Shown: piece after piece, positions 1 to 7,316 of the stretch
Layout of the letters: every line of letters starts with the position of its first letter
How positions within the stretch are numbered: the stretch's first letter is position 1
Assembly: GCA_947178195.1 (NCBI GenBank)
Contig: CAMWXM010000031.1
Coordinates: 1 to 16,839, forward strand
DNA length: 16,839 nt
Reading direction: 5' to 3'
Origin: an uncultured Ruminococcus sp.
Lineage (GTDB): Bacteria; Bacillota; Clostridia; Oscillospirales; Ruminococcaceae
Notes under the pieces: model-generated
The model's database searches: none
Seen by the model: the letters and a program-made list of their open reading frames with translations, nothing else
What the model was told of the DNA's origin: nothing
Position numbers and translations under genes: made by a program

Positions 1-81
1 TCTTTTTCTGCCAATATAGTTGCTTTTCGAGTCTTTAAAAAATTTTCTCACGCAACTAAATTCGATTTAAAAGTTTTTTTG

Positions 82-107
82 CCTACTTTTTTTTCAAAAA
101 AAGTAGG
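82..107. repeat. AT-rich perfect inverted repeat, possible end of an upstream transcript
   Basis: Two 12-base arms (82-93 and 96-107: CCTAC followed by seven T, and its complement) face each other across a 2-base centre. The arms pair perfectly. No T-run follows on the plus strand, so as an intrinsic terminator it is atypical; it may end a transcript from outside the window or be a cruciform or protein site upstream of the exporter promoter. Confidence 0.5.
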
Positions 108-119
108 TGACATTTGTCA
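108..119. promoter_or_regulatory. 12-bp palindrome TGACATTTGTCA, candidate operator
   Basis: TGACA and TGTCA are perfect complements around a 2-base centre, directly abutting the longer inverted repeat and about 25 bases upstream of the proposed -35 of the exporter operon. A short perfect dyad here fits a dimeric repressor or activator site. The regulator is not encoded in the window, so the role is inference. Confidence 0.35.
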
Positions 120-125
120 TATAAG

Positions 126-158
126 AAAGTGATTTTTTTCACTTTACTAACAGTGAAA
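126..158. promoter_or_regulatory. three AGTGA-type half-sites overlapping the exporter promoter
   Basis: AAAGTGA (126-132) and TCACTTT (139-145) form a 7-bp inverted repeat. TTTCACT (137-143) also pairs with AGTGAAA (152-158). The middle arm is thus shared by two alternative dyads and reaches the -35 hexamer. This arrangement suits an autoregulated or ligand-responsive repressor of the exporter. Sequence is direct; function is inferred. Confidence 0.4.
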
Positions 159-171
159 TATAGTATATAAT
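143..171 (+). promoter_or_regulatory. sigma-A-type promoter for the ABC exporter operon
   Basis: TTTACT (143-148) and a perfect TATAAT (166-171) are separated by 17 bases. Transcription would begin near 178, giving a leader of about 20 bases before the ATPase start at 199. The ribosome site AAAGGAGG (184-191) follows. Confidence 0.6.
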
Positions 172-198
172 ATAGGTACAGACAAAGGAGGAAATGTT

Positions 199-1149
199 AT
201 GGAAAAAACAGTAGTAAAAATTGAAAACATTGTAAAACGATATAAAGAGCTTATCGCTCTTGACCACTTTAACCTTGAGATCAAAGAGGGAGAAATATTC
301 GGACTTTTAGGGCCTAACGGTTCAGGCAAGACCACTACTATCAACTGTCTTTTATCGCTTCTTACCTTCGACAAAGGAAATATTGAGATATTCGGCAAAA
401 AAATGACTCCCTCAAGCTATGACATAAAAAAGCAGATAGGGGTTATTATGCAGAACGTAGCGGTATTTGACGAGCTTACCGTCTACGAAAATATACATTA
501 TTTCTGCGGACTTTACATAAATGATAAAAAGCTTCTAAAGCAGTATGTACAGGAAGCTATAGAATTTACAGGTCTGGAGGATTTTGTGAAATTCCGACCT
601 AAAAAGCTTTCGGGAGGTCTTTTAAGAAGGCTCAACATCGCCTGCGGTATCGCCCATAAGCCTAAGCTTATTATTCTTGACGAACCTACAGTTGCAGTCG
701 ATCCCCAGAGCCGCAATAAGATACTCGAAGGTATTGCCGAGCTTAACCGACAGGGAGCAACAATCATTTACACCTCGCATTATATGGAAGAGGTAGAACA
801 GCTTTGTACAAGAATAGCAATTATGGATAAGGGTAAAAATATTGCTCTCGGCACTAAAGAGGAGCTAAAAAAATCCATCAAGAACACCGAAACGATACAT
901 ATAGAAATTCTTGACCTTGAAGATGAAATAAGAAAAATTATTGAAAATCTTCCTCACGTTTATGAAACCAAATATGAAGATAACAAGCTAACTATTTTCT
1001 GTAGCGGCGGAAAGCATAATCTTTCCAGAGTCCTCAGCGTTTTCTCCGAAAAAGAAATACCCATAGGCAGAGTTTATTCAGAGCTTCCGACCCTCAACGA
1101 CGTGTTCCTTGAAATCACAGGCAAGGAATTGAGAGATAAGGAGGAATAA
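199..1149 (+). CDS. ABC transporter ATP-binding protein (ABC-2 exporter, 316 aa)
   Basis: This is the nucleotide-binding subunit of an export-type ABC system that energises the two permeases encoded next. Walker A GPNGSGKTT is at residues 38-46, the Q-loop Gln near 85, the signature LSGGLLRRL at 137-145, Walker B with catalytic Glu (LIILDEP) at about 157-163, and the switch His at 194. The signature deviates slightly from LSGGQ. Residues from about 230 on form the C-terminal extension usual in ABC-2 ATPases, ending before LNDVFLEITGKEL, a typical family tail. The start is fixed by AAAGGAGG eight bases upstream. The stop is one base from the next gene, so an operon is near certain. Substrate cannot be told from sequence; lipid, antibiotic or peptide export are all possible. 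Confidence 0.95.
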   Translation: MEKTVVKIENIVKRYKELIALDHFNLEIKEGEIFGLLGPNGSGKTTTINCLLSLLTFDKGNIEIFGKKMTPSSYDIKKQIGVIMQNVAVFDELTVYENIHYFCGLYINDKKLLKQYVQEAIEFTGLEDFVKFRPKKLSGGLLRRLNIACGIAHKPKLIILDEPTVAVDPQSRNKILEGIAELNRQGATIIYTSHYMEEVEQLCTRIAIMDKGKNIALGTKEELKKSIKNTETIHIEILDLEDEIRKIIENLPHVYETKYEDNKLTIFCSGGKHNLSRVLSVFSEKEIPIGRVYSELPTLNDVFLEITGKELRDKEE

Positions 1150-1150
1150 G

Positions 1151-2287
1151 ATGTTCTGGCATAATTTAAAATACGATTTTATCCGCACCTTTCGTGTGAA
1201 AAGCTTTCTTTTCTGGCTTTTGGCTTTTCCTATAATTCTGGGAACTCTTTTTCATCTGGCATTTTCAAATATGTATGAAACAGAAACGCTTTTTAGCAGT
1301 ATTCCCGTTGCCGTAGTGGAAAATCAAAAAAATGAAATTTTCAATACGGTAATAGAATCTATTTCTCAGGATGACGAGCCTTTGCTCAAAGCCGAATATC
1401 TTAGTGAGGAAGAAGCTATGGAAAAGCTTGAAAAAAACGATATTTCCGGTATTATTTATCTGGATCAGGAAATCACTCTTAAAGTTTACGACAAAGGCGA
1501 CGAAATGAAACAAACTATTTTAAGAGAATTTTTAAACAGCTATCGGACAAATGAAGCTATTATAACCGATACGGCTGTGAACGCTCCTGAAAAACTTCAG
1601 GACGTTATGGCGACACTTACAGAGGAAATAAGCTGCAATGAAAATATTAAGCTTACCGACGGAAATATGGACGTATATGCTCAGTATTTTTATAACCTTA
1701 TAGCTATGGTTGCGTTTTACGGTTCTGTAACCGGACTTCATGTCGCTATTGAAAATCAGGGAAATCTTTCGGCGATTGCCGCAAGAAAATGTATTTCTCC
1801 CACCCACAAAATGACCGCTATTGTGGCAAATTTGATTGCAAGCATTGCCGCTCAGATGATATGCGTTGTCGTTTCGATTTCCTATATTATGTTTGTGCTG
1901 GGTGAAAATATCGGAGATAAAATTCCACTTATTTATATTTCCGGAATGGTCGGAGCTATTGCCGGAGTAACCTTTGGATTTTTTGTAGGCTCTATCGGAA
2001 GAATGAGCGAAAACCTAAAGAGCAGTATTTCAATGTCGGTCACAATGATTTTATGCTTTTTAAGCGGTCTTATGATTGGCAATATGAAAATTGTAGTTGA
2101 AGAGCATTTCCCGATATTAAACCGCATAAGTCCTGTTGCGCTTATATGCGATATGTTCTATTGCCTTAACGTTTACGATAATTATGACAGATATGTTGAA
2201 AAGCTGGTATCTCTTATCGTAATATCCGTTATTTTCACTGTCGGCGGATTTCTTATGACCAGGAGGAAAAAATATGCAAGTATTTAA
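1151..2287 (+). CDS. ABC-2 type permease, first subunit (378 aa)
   Basis: This is an integral membrane subunit of the exporter. One helix is visible at about residues 19-39, followed by a large hydrophilic extracytoplasmic region (about 40-175), then five helices at about 178-198, 222-250, 259-281, 291-312 and 351-369. This one-plus-five layout with a big first loop is that of the ABC-2 YhaP/DrrB-like permeases. The C-terminus is basic (TRRKKYASI), as expected for a cytoplasmic end. The ribosome site AAGGAGG sits at the end of the ATPase gene, and the 3' end overlaps the next permease by 14 bases. It probably pairs with that permease as a heterodimer. Substrate is unknown. Confidence 0.9.
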   Translation: MFWHNLKYDFIRTFRVKSFLFWLLAFPIILGTLFHLAFSNMYETETLFSSIPVAVVENQKNEIFNTVIESISQDDEPLLKAEYLSEEEAMEKLEKNDISGIIYLDQEITLKVYDKGDEMKQTILREFLNSYRTNEAIITDTAVNAPEKLQDVMATLTEEISCNENIKLTDGNMDVYAQYFYNLIAMVAFYGSVTGLHVAIENQGNLSAIAARKCISPTHKMTAIVANLIASIAAQMICVVVSISYIMFVLGENIGDKIPLIYISGMVGAIAGVTFGFFVGSIGRMSENLKSSISMSVTMILCFLSGLMIGNMKIVVEEHFPILNRISPVALICDMFYCLNVYDNYDRYVEKLVSLIVISVIFTVGGFLMTRRKKYASI

Positions 2288-3437
2288 AGTCTTTTTTAAA
2301 ATCCTTTCAAAGCGTATCGGCGCACCAATCATATACATAGGCGTATTTTTGGTCATTTCCATAATTATGGCAACTCAGAATACAGATACGGCTCAGTTTA
2401 TCGATAAAAAGCTTGACTTAAGCGTTATTGATATGGATAACAGCAATGCAAGCAGAAGTTTTATAGAGTTTTTATCCGAAAATCATAACGTTAAGGAAAC
2501 GGAGCAGGATCATGATAAAATGCTCGACGATATATATTATATGAATACAAATTATGTGCTTACTATTAATAAGGATTTTGAAAAAAATCTTGAACAGGGT
2601 AAGACGGATAATCTGCTTTCAAATTATCAGGTACCCGGAAGCTACGCTTCAAGCCTTGTGGAAACACAGATAGACAGATATATTTTAAGCGTTAAATCAT
2701 ATGTTGTCGGCGGATTTTCTCTTGAAGAGGCTATGAGCAAAACTCATGATATAATGCAGGATAAAACGAAGGTCGTTTTGGAAAGCTTTTCAGAGGAAGC
2801 GGAAGGCTCAGATTTAAACAGTTATTATAGATACTTTTTCCAATATCTTGCATATATATTTATGGCAATTTTAATTTCCTCTCTTGTGCCGATTTTAACT
2901 ACTCTTAACAAAAAGGAACTTAAGGCAAGAATAAACGCTTCCAGTCTTTCAACCTCAAAGCAAACTTTGCAGACAGGTCTTGCGTCGGTAATTTACGCAT
3001 TGGTAATATGGCTGATATTTATAATAGCGATTGCTTTGTCAAGCACGGAATTTTTCTCAAAAATGGGAATGTATGCGGCGCTTAACAGTTTTATATTCAT
3101 GGTAGTTTCACTGTCGGTTGCATTGTTTATATCCGCTCTTTCGCCAAGTCCCAAGGCAACGGACATGATAGCGAATACCGTATCTCTTGCAATGAGTTTC
3201 CTTTGCGGAGTATTCGTGCCAATGGAATTTTTAAGCGACTCTATCCTTAATGCTGCTCATTTCCTACCGGCATACTGGTATGTAAGAGCCAATAATATGA
3301 TTGCTGGAGTGGCAGGCGAAATATTTGAAACAAGTCAGTTTTTCACATGTATAGGCATTGAAGCTTTGTTTGCGGCAGCATTGTTTTCACTGGCAATTCT
3401 TATTGCAAACATTAAAAGAAAGTCTTCGAGTGTGTGA
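2274..3437 (+). CDS. ABC-2 type permease, second subunit (387 aa)
   Basis: This is a second permease of the same plan as the one before it: a helix at about residues 17-33, a long extracytoplasmic segment (about 34-188), then helices at about 189-208, 236-256, 267-288, 300-320 and 358-380, ending in a basic tail (KRKSSSV). The conserved ABC-2 stretch around FLCGVFVPMEFL (309-320) is followed by LPAYWYVRANN, a common motif of these permeases. The start lies inside the previous gene and is fixed by AGGAGG at 2261-2266. Overlap implies translational coupling and equal subunit synthesis. It is the last gene of the operon; no convincing terminator hairpin follows directly. Confidence 0.9.
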   Translation: MQVFKVFFKILSKRIGAPIIYIGVFLVISIIMATQNTDTAQFIDKKLDLSVIDMDNSNASRSFIEFLSENHNVKETEQDHDKMLDDIYYMNTNYVLTINKDFEKNLEQGKTDNLLSNYQVPGSYASSLVETQIDRYILSVKSYVVGGFSLEEAMSKTHDIMQDKTKVVLESFSEEAEGSDLNSYYRYFFQYLAYIFMAILISSLVPILTTLNKKELKARINASSLSTSKQTLQTGLASVIYALVIWLIFIIAIALSSTEFFSKMGMYAALNSFIFMVVSLSVALFISALSPSPKATDMIANTVSLAMSFLCGVFVPMEFLSDSILNAAHFLPAYWYVRANNMIAGVAGEIFETSQFFTCIGIEALFAAALFSLAILIANIKRKSSSV

Positions 3438-3527
3438 TACAACCAAAAAAACTACAACAATCGCTGTTTTCATTCATATCAAAAAAAATTGAAATAAGTC
3501 TCTGAAAAATATTTTCTGAAAAAACAG

Positions 3528-3556
3528 TTGATATTTTATAGAAAATTATATATAAT
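3528..3556 (+). promoter_or_regulatory. strong promoter upstream of murD
   Basis: TTGATA (3528-3533) and a perfect TATAAT (3551-3556) are spaced by exactly 17 bases in the 196-base gap after the exporter operon. The predicted start is near 3562-3564. It likely drives murD and the genes that follow. The rest of the gap upstream (3438-3527) is AT-rich and shows no gene. Confidence 0.75.
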
Positions 3557-3561
3557 ATAAT

Positions 3562-3594
3562 AGGTCACTTTTGAAAAAAATTCAAAGGTGACCT
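3562..3594 (+). promoter_or_regulatory. 14-bp stem-loop at the predicted transcript start of murD
   Basis: Arms 3562-3575 and 3581-3594 (AGGTCACTTTTGAA and its near complement) pair with a single G-T wobble around a loop of five A. It begins at the predicted +1. It could be an operator dyad or an mRNA-stabilising 5' hairpin. No T-run follows directly, so it is not a classical attenuator. Confidence 0.5.
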
Positions 3595-3633
3595 AAAGTA
3601 ATTCAAAGATGTATTTCAGACAGGAGAATAATT

Positions 3634-5022
3634 ATGAATAAGACAGAAAGATTTTTTGAGGACATGAAGAGTAAAAAAATTGCTTTTATAGGAGTAGGCG
3701 TCAGTAACACCGACCTTATCAAGCTGTTTTTAAAAAAGGGATTGAACGTTACAGTCTGTGACAGAAAAGACGCAGAAAAAATGGGCAGCGTTTATGATGA
3801 GCTGAAAGGTCTGGGTGCAGGATTCTGTCTTGGAGATACATACCTTGACAGTCTTACTGATTTTGATGTTGTTTTCAGAGCGCCGGGAATGTATTTTAAT
3901 AATGAAAAGCTTACAGAAGCAAGAAAAAAAGGTGTTGTGATAACCTCTGAAATGGAAGTATTTTTCGACCTTTGCCCATGTAAAATATATGCGGTAACAG
4001 GCTCTGACGGCAAAACTACTACCACCACCATAATTGCAGGACTTCTTGAAAAATCGGGCAAAAAGGTGTATAAGGGCGGCAATATAGGAAAAGCTTTGCT
4101 GCCACTTATCGAGGAAATAACCGAAAGTGATGCGGCTGTAGTGGAACTTTCAAGTTTTCAGCTTATTTCCATGAGAAAATCTCCCGATACGGCTGTTATA
4201 ACAAATATTGCTCCTAATCATCTTGATGTTCATGGTACTATGGAAGAATATATCGACTGCAAAAAAAATCTGATTGCACATCAGAACGCCTTTTCCAAAA
4301 CCGTACTTAATCTCGATAATGAACTTACTAATGATCTTGAAGATATGGTAAGAGGAAACTTAGTTAAATTTTCAAGAAGATCAGTTCCGGAATGCGGCTC
4401 GTTTTTATCAGAAAACGGTATGCTTTGCTATAATGAATATGGCAAAATCACAGAAATTATCCATAAGGATACCATAAGAATTCCGGGAATCCACAATGTA
4501 GAAAATTATCTTGCAGCTATTGCCGCTTTGTGGGGAGAAGTGTCCATAGACGTCATAAAGGATATGGCTGAAAACTTCGGGGGAGTTGAACACAGAATCG
4601 AATTTGTAAGAGAACTTGACGGCGTAAAATGGTATAACGATAGTATCGCCACAAGTCCTACTCGTGTGCTCGCAGGACTTAATTCTTTTACACAGAAGCT
4701 TATCGTTATCGCCGGAGGATATGATAAAAAAATCCCCTTTGAGCCTATGGCGGAAACGGTAAATCAAAAGGTGAAAAAGCTTATTTTAATGGGTGTTACC
4801 GCTGAAAAAATCGAAAAAGCAATTACCGAATGCCCATCTTACAATCCCCAGAATTTACAGATATATCACGCTTCAAGCATGGAGGAAGCTGTTAAAAAAG
4901 CCCGGGAAATTTCCGAAAGCGGAGATATTGTGACACTTTCTCCGGCATGTGCAAGCTTTGATCTTTATCCTAATTTTGAAGCAAGAGGAATACATTATAA
5001 AAACCTTGTAAAGGAGCTTTGA
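3634..5022 (+). CDS. murD: UDP-N-acetylmuramoyl-L-alanine--D-glutamate ligase MurD (462 aa)
   Basis: MurD adds D-glutamate to UDP-MurNAc-L-Ala with ATP in the cytoplasmic phase of peptidoglycan synthesis. The N-terminal Rossmann-like domain begins with KIAFIGVGVSN (15-25). The ATP loop GSDGKTTT is at residues 123-130, followed by GGNIG (148-152), ELSSFQL (171-177) and NIAPNHLDVHG (191-201), all MurD hallmarks. The C-terminal domain has GGVEHRIE, YNDSIATSP, IAGGYDKK and the closing SPACASFD motif. Length matches the family (about 440-460). AGGAGA upstream of 3634 fixes the start. It stands apart from any visible mur/fts cluster, directly before an M42 peptidase whose ribosome site overlaps its 3' end. 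Confidence 0.96.
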   Translation: MNKTERFFEDMKSKKIAFIGVGVSNTDLIKLFLKKGLNVTVCDRKDAEKMGSVYDELKGLGAGFCLGDTYLDSLTDFDVVFRAPGMYFNNEKLTEARKKGVVITSEMEVFFDLCPCKIYAVTGSDGKTTTTTIIAGLLEKSGKKVYKGGNIGKALLPLIEEITESDAAVVELSSFQLISMRKSPDTAVITNIAPNHLDVHGTMEEYIDCKKNLIAHQNAFSKTVLNLDNELTNDLEDMVRGNLVKFSRRSVPECGSFLSENGMLCYNEYGKITEIIHKDTIRIPGIHNVENYLAAIAALWGEVSIDVIKDMAENFGGVEHRIEFVRELDGVKWYNDSIATSPTRVLAGLNSFTQKLIVIAGGYDKKIPFEPMAETVNQKVKKLILMGVTAEKIEKAITECPSYNPQNLQIYHASSMEEAVKKAREISESGDIVTLSPACASFDLYPNFEARGIHYKNLVKEL

Positions 5023-5028
5023 TTCGGC

Positions 5029-6081
5029 ATGGACTTAAAAAAATATATTTTTGAGCTTTCGGCGCTCAGAGGCGTTTCAGGCGAGGAAAACAGCGTATGC
5101 AAATACGCTGAGAATATCTTAAAAAATTATACCTCTGACTGCTATATAAAAAACGGCAATGTTATCGGCAATTTCGGCGAAAGAAAGGAAGGCACACCTC
5201 ATATTCTTCTGGACGCTCATATGGATCAGGTAGGGCTTATTGTCACCCATATATATGAAAGCGGCTTTTTGGCTATTTCCAATATAGGCGGTATTGACAG
5301 GCGTTTGCTTGCCACTCAGCAAGTGCATATTCATGGCAGGGAAAATATTACCGGAGTGATTTGCTCTGTACCGCCGCATTTAAGTAATAATGAGGACAAG
5401 ATAGGTGAGATCGACGATTTTTTTGTGGACACAGGTTTAAGCTGTGAAGCGGTTTCAAAGATTGTTTCTCCGGGAGACAGAATATCCTTTTCATCTGAGC
5501 CGAAGGAATTGCTTGGGGGCAGGATAACAGGCTGCGCTCTCGATGACAGAAGCGGTATGGCGGCGATAATTTATGCTTTGGAATTGCTGAAAAATGAAAA
5601 GTATCAATGCAGCTTCAGCGTTTTATTTTCCGCTCAGGAGGAGCTTGGAGAAAGAGGAGCGGCAATAGGCGCATATGAAATAAATCCCGATATTGCCATT
5701 GCGGTTGACGTAAGCTTCGGACGCTGTCTCGGCGATAAGGAATATGAAACAGGCGAGTTGGGAAAGGGACCTATGATAGGTATTTCTCCCTGTCTTTCAA
5801 GGGAGGTTTCTAACCATCTTATTAATATATGCAAAGAAAAAAATATTCCTTGGCAAAGCGAGGTAATGAATGGTCTTACCTCAACAAATGCGGACAGGTT
5901 TAGCGTAAACAGAGGAGGCTGTAAGGCTTGTACCGTTTCTATACCTCTTAAATATATGCATACTCCCGCTGAAATAATTCAGTTAGATGATGTGGAAAAT
6001 ACGGGAAAGCTGCTTGCTGAATATATAAGGAATATAAAATTTATATTCATGAATAGCGGCATTTGTTTTGAAAATAGATGA
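5029..6081 (+). CDS. M42 family metallopeptidase A (350 aa), altered C-terminus
   Basis: This is a cytoplasmic dinuclear metal aminopeptidase of the M42 (TET/PepA/glutamyl aminopeptidase, sometimes labelled endoglucanase M) family. Visible ligands are His64 in DAHMDQVG, Asp172 in ALDDRSG, the catalytic pair Glu204-Glu205 in AQEELGERG, Asp227 in AVDVSFG and His311 in YMHTP. All catalytic residues are present. AAGGAG at 5011-5016 lies inside the end of murD. Homology to a related M42 3' fragment at 7317-7367 runs only to about codon 334 (6030). That fragment then ends in EYIKQC and a stop, whereas this protein continues with about 16 unrelated residues (NIKFIFMNSGICFENR). This suggests that the native end was replaced when a segment carrying the PurM paralog was joined here. 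Probably still active. Confidence 0.93.
   Translation: MDLKKYIFELSALRGVSGEENSVCKYAENILKNYTSDCYIKNGNVIGNFGERKEGTPHILLDAHMDQVGLIVTHIYESGFLAISNIGGIDRRLLATQQVHIHGRENITGVICSVPPHLSNNEDKIGEIDDFFVDTGLSCEAVSKIVSPGDRISFSSEPKELLGGRITGCALDDRSGMAAIIYALELLKNEKYQCSFSVLFSAQEELGERGAAIGAYEINPDIAIAVDVSFGRCLGDKEYETGELGKGPMIGISPCLSREVSNHLINICKEKNIPWQSEVMNGLTSTNADRFSVNRGGCKACTVSIPLKYMHTPAEIIQLDDVENTGKLLAEYIRNIKFIFMNSGICFENR
5989..6030 (+). repeat. M42 3'-end repeat, copy 1 (within peptidase A)
   Basis: These 42 bases (codons 321-334, DVENTGKLLAEYIR) match 7317-7358 with four differences, three of them synonymous (GGA/GGC, GCT/GCG, GAA/GAG). The two copies bracket the PurM paralog. The synonymous pattern indicates that both were once under protein-level selection. 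Confidence 0.85.
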
Positions 6082-6128
6082 TAGATGTAATATTGAGCAA
6101 ATATGGCTTTCATTTAATCTTTGATAAT

Positions 6129-6169
6129 TTAAGGCAACACCGCACAAAGATTGTGAGGTATTACCTTAA
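6129..6169. repeat. 41-bp imperfect palindrome upstream of the PurM paralog
   Basis: Arms 6129-6147 (TTAAGGCAACACCGCACAA) and 6151-6169 pair around a 3-base centre (AGA) with three mismatches in 19. On the minus strand two of these become G-U pairs, so the RNA hairpin is better in that orientation. No T-run follows. It lies inside the segment that seems to have been inserted with the PurM paralog. Its form suits a dispersed intergenic palindrome (REP- or MITE-like) or the end of a mobile element. I do not recognise it firmly. Confidence 0.55.
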
Positions 6170-6201
6170 CAAAAAGCAAATTATTAAAAAGGAGAGTAAA
6201 A

Positions 6202-7230
6202 ATGGCAAAGTACGATGTGAATATTGATTTGGCGAATGAAACAAAGAAAGAAATGGCGAAAAAAATTGATTCAGAAAATCCAAGAGTTCTCAATAAATTA
6301 GGTGCTTTTTCTAGCCTGTATGATTTTTCGTTTCCTGAATATAAGAATCCTGTTCTTGTCTTAAAGACTGAGGAACCAGGATCGAAACAATTATTGGCAA
6401 TGAAATATGATAAGATAGAAAATGTTTGTTATGACATGATTAATCACCTTATTAATGACTGTATAGTTATGGGTGCTACACCGCTTACTATTCAAGATGC
6501 AATTATTTGCGGAAAATTAGATAAAGAAATAGTTACCAGAATTGTTGCAAGTATTTCAGATGCTTGTAAATTACAGGAATGTGTGTTAACAGGTGGAGAG
6601 ACATCAGAACAACCAGGTGTACTCGATAATGGCGTTTACATTTTGACATCAAGTATAGTAGGCATCGTAGATAAAGATAAAATTGTTGACGGCTCAAGTA
6701 TCGAGGTTGGAGATGTGGTAATTTCACTTGAGTCAAGCGGAATTCATACAAATGGTTATACATTAGTCAGAAAAATAATTGACGAAAATCCCACAATTAT
6801 GAATGAAACTGTTGGTAATAAAACATTTATTGAAGCGGTGTTAGAACCTCATAGATGCTATTATATGACTGTGAAAGAATTGTTTGGAAAAGGATTAATT
6901 CAGGGAATGGCTCATATAACTGGAGGAGGAATTCAAGAAAATCTAAATAGAATACTACCTGATTATGTTGATGCTGAAATTGATTTATCATTGTATATAA
7001 TACCTGATATTTTTGGTGTTTTGAAGAAATATGGCGTTATTTCAGATGAAGAAATGCTGAGAACATTCAATTTGGGGGTTGGTTTATCCATGGTTGTAAA
7101 ACAACGAGATGCTGATGAAGTAATGAATACGATCAGAAAAAATGGTGTCAACTGTAATATTATTGGTAAAATAGTTCCGGGTAAGGGTTCAGTTGCTTGT
7201 AAAAATGTTTTGAATTGGGAGAATGTGTAA
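6202..7230 (+). CDS. divergent PurM / AIR synthase-like protein (342 aa)
   Basis: The protein aligns along its length with phosphoribosylformylglycinamidine cyclo-ligase (PurM), which closes the imidazole ring of AIR with ATP. Recognisable blocks are GGETSEQPG (131-139; PurM has GGETAEMPG), SSGIHTNGYTLVR (178-190), HITGGGIQENLNRILP (238-253) and RTFNLGVGL (287-295). However, the glycine-rich DGVGTK loop near residue 60 is TEEPGSK (56-62), and the N-terminal AGVD motif is lost (YDVNIDLANE). These changes make ordinary PurM activity doubtful. It may be a paralog acting on another FGAM-like or phosphorylated substrate, or be non-catalytic. No other purine gene is nearby. Start fixed by AAGGAGAG. 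Leucine is mostly TTA and the DNA looks more AT-rich than its neighbours, suggesting transfer. Its stop codon abuts the gene-fragment scar. Confidence 0.85.
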   Translation: MAKYDVNIDLANETKKEMAKKIDSENPRVLNKLGAFSSLYDFSFPEYKNPVLVLKTEEPGSKQLLAMKYDKIENVCYDMINHLINDCIVMGATPLTIQDAIICGKLDKEIVTRIVASISDACKLQECVLTGGETSEQPGVLDNGVYILTSSIVGIVDKDKIVDGSSIEVGDVVISLESSGIHTNGYTLVRKIIDENPTIMNETVGNKTFIEAVLEPHRCYYMTVKELFGKGLIQGMAHITGGGIQENLNRILPDYVDAEIDLSLYIIPDIFGVLKKYGVISDEEMLRTFNLGVGLSMVVKQRDADEVMNTIRKNGVNCNIIGKIVPGKGSVACKNVLNWENV

Positions 7231-7275
7231 CAATCCTATGTTAAACAGTGCAAGGCGGAGGATAACTTTAAAAAG
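7231..7275 (+). pseudogene. 3' fragment of a lost lipoprotein gene
   Basis: Beginning at the base after the PurM-paralog stop, this stretch reads QSYVKQCKAEDNFKK and matches codons 265-279 of the second lipoprotein (QPYVKQCRAENSFKK, 9162-9206) with about six base changes. It runs into the next fragment through a shared TTTAAAAAGG, so the boundary is ambiguous over roughly ten bases. It is a remnant of a third lipoprotein paralog with its own substitutions, not a recent copy. Confidence 0.8.
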
Positions 7276-7316
7276 GGAAAAATATTCCCAAAAATAAAGT
7301 AATGCTTGATGCTCAC
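7267..7316 (+). pseudogene. internal fragment of an M42 peptidase gene (B-like)
   Basis: Fifty bases match 9407-9457 in peptidase B (codons 46-62, through the metal-binding DAH) except for one lost A in an A-run and one synonymous change (GAT for GAC). The lost A shifts the frame, so it is not coding. It joins directly to an M42 3' end, so it may be one third M42 gene with a large internal deletion. Confidence 0.85.

Noticed and set aside
147..398. Minus-strand open frame across the start of the ABC ATPase
   Set aside because: It lies over a plus-strand gene with full ABC motifs and its own ribosome site; the minus frame shows no domain.
4408..4767. Minus-strand 119-codon frame inside murD
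   Set aside because: A shadow of the murD reading frame; the murD motifs on both sides of it are intact.
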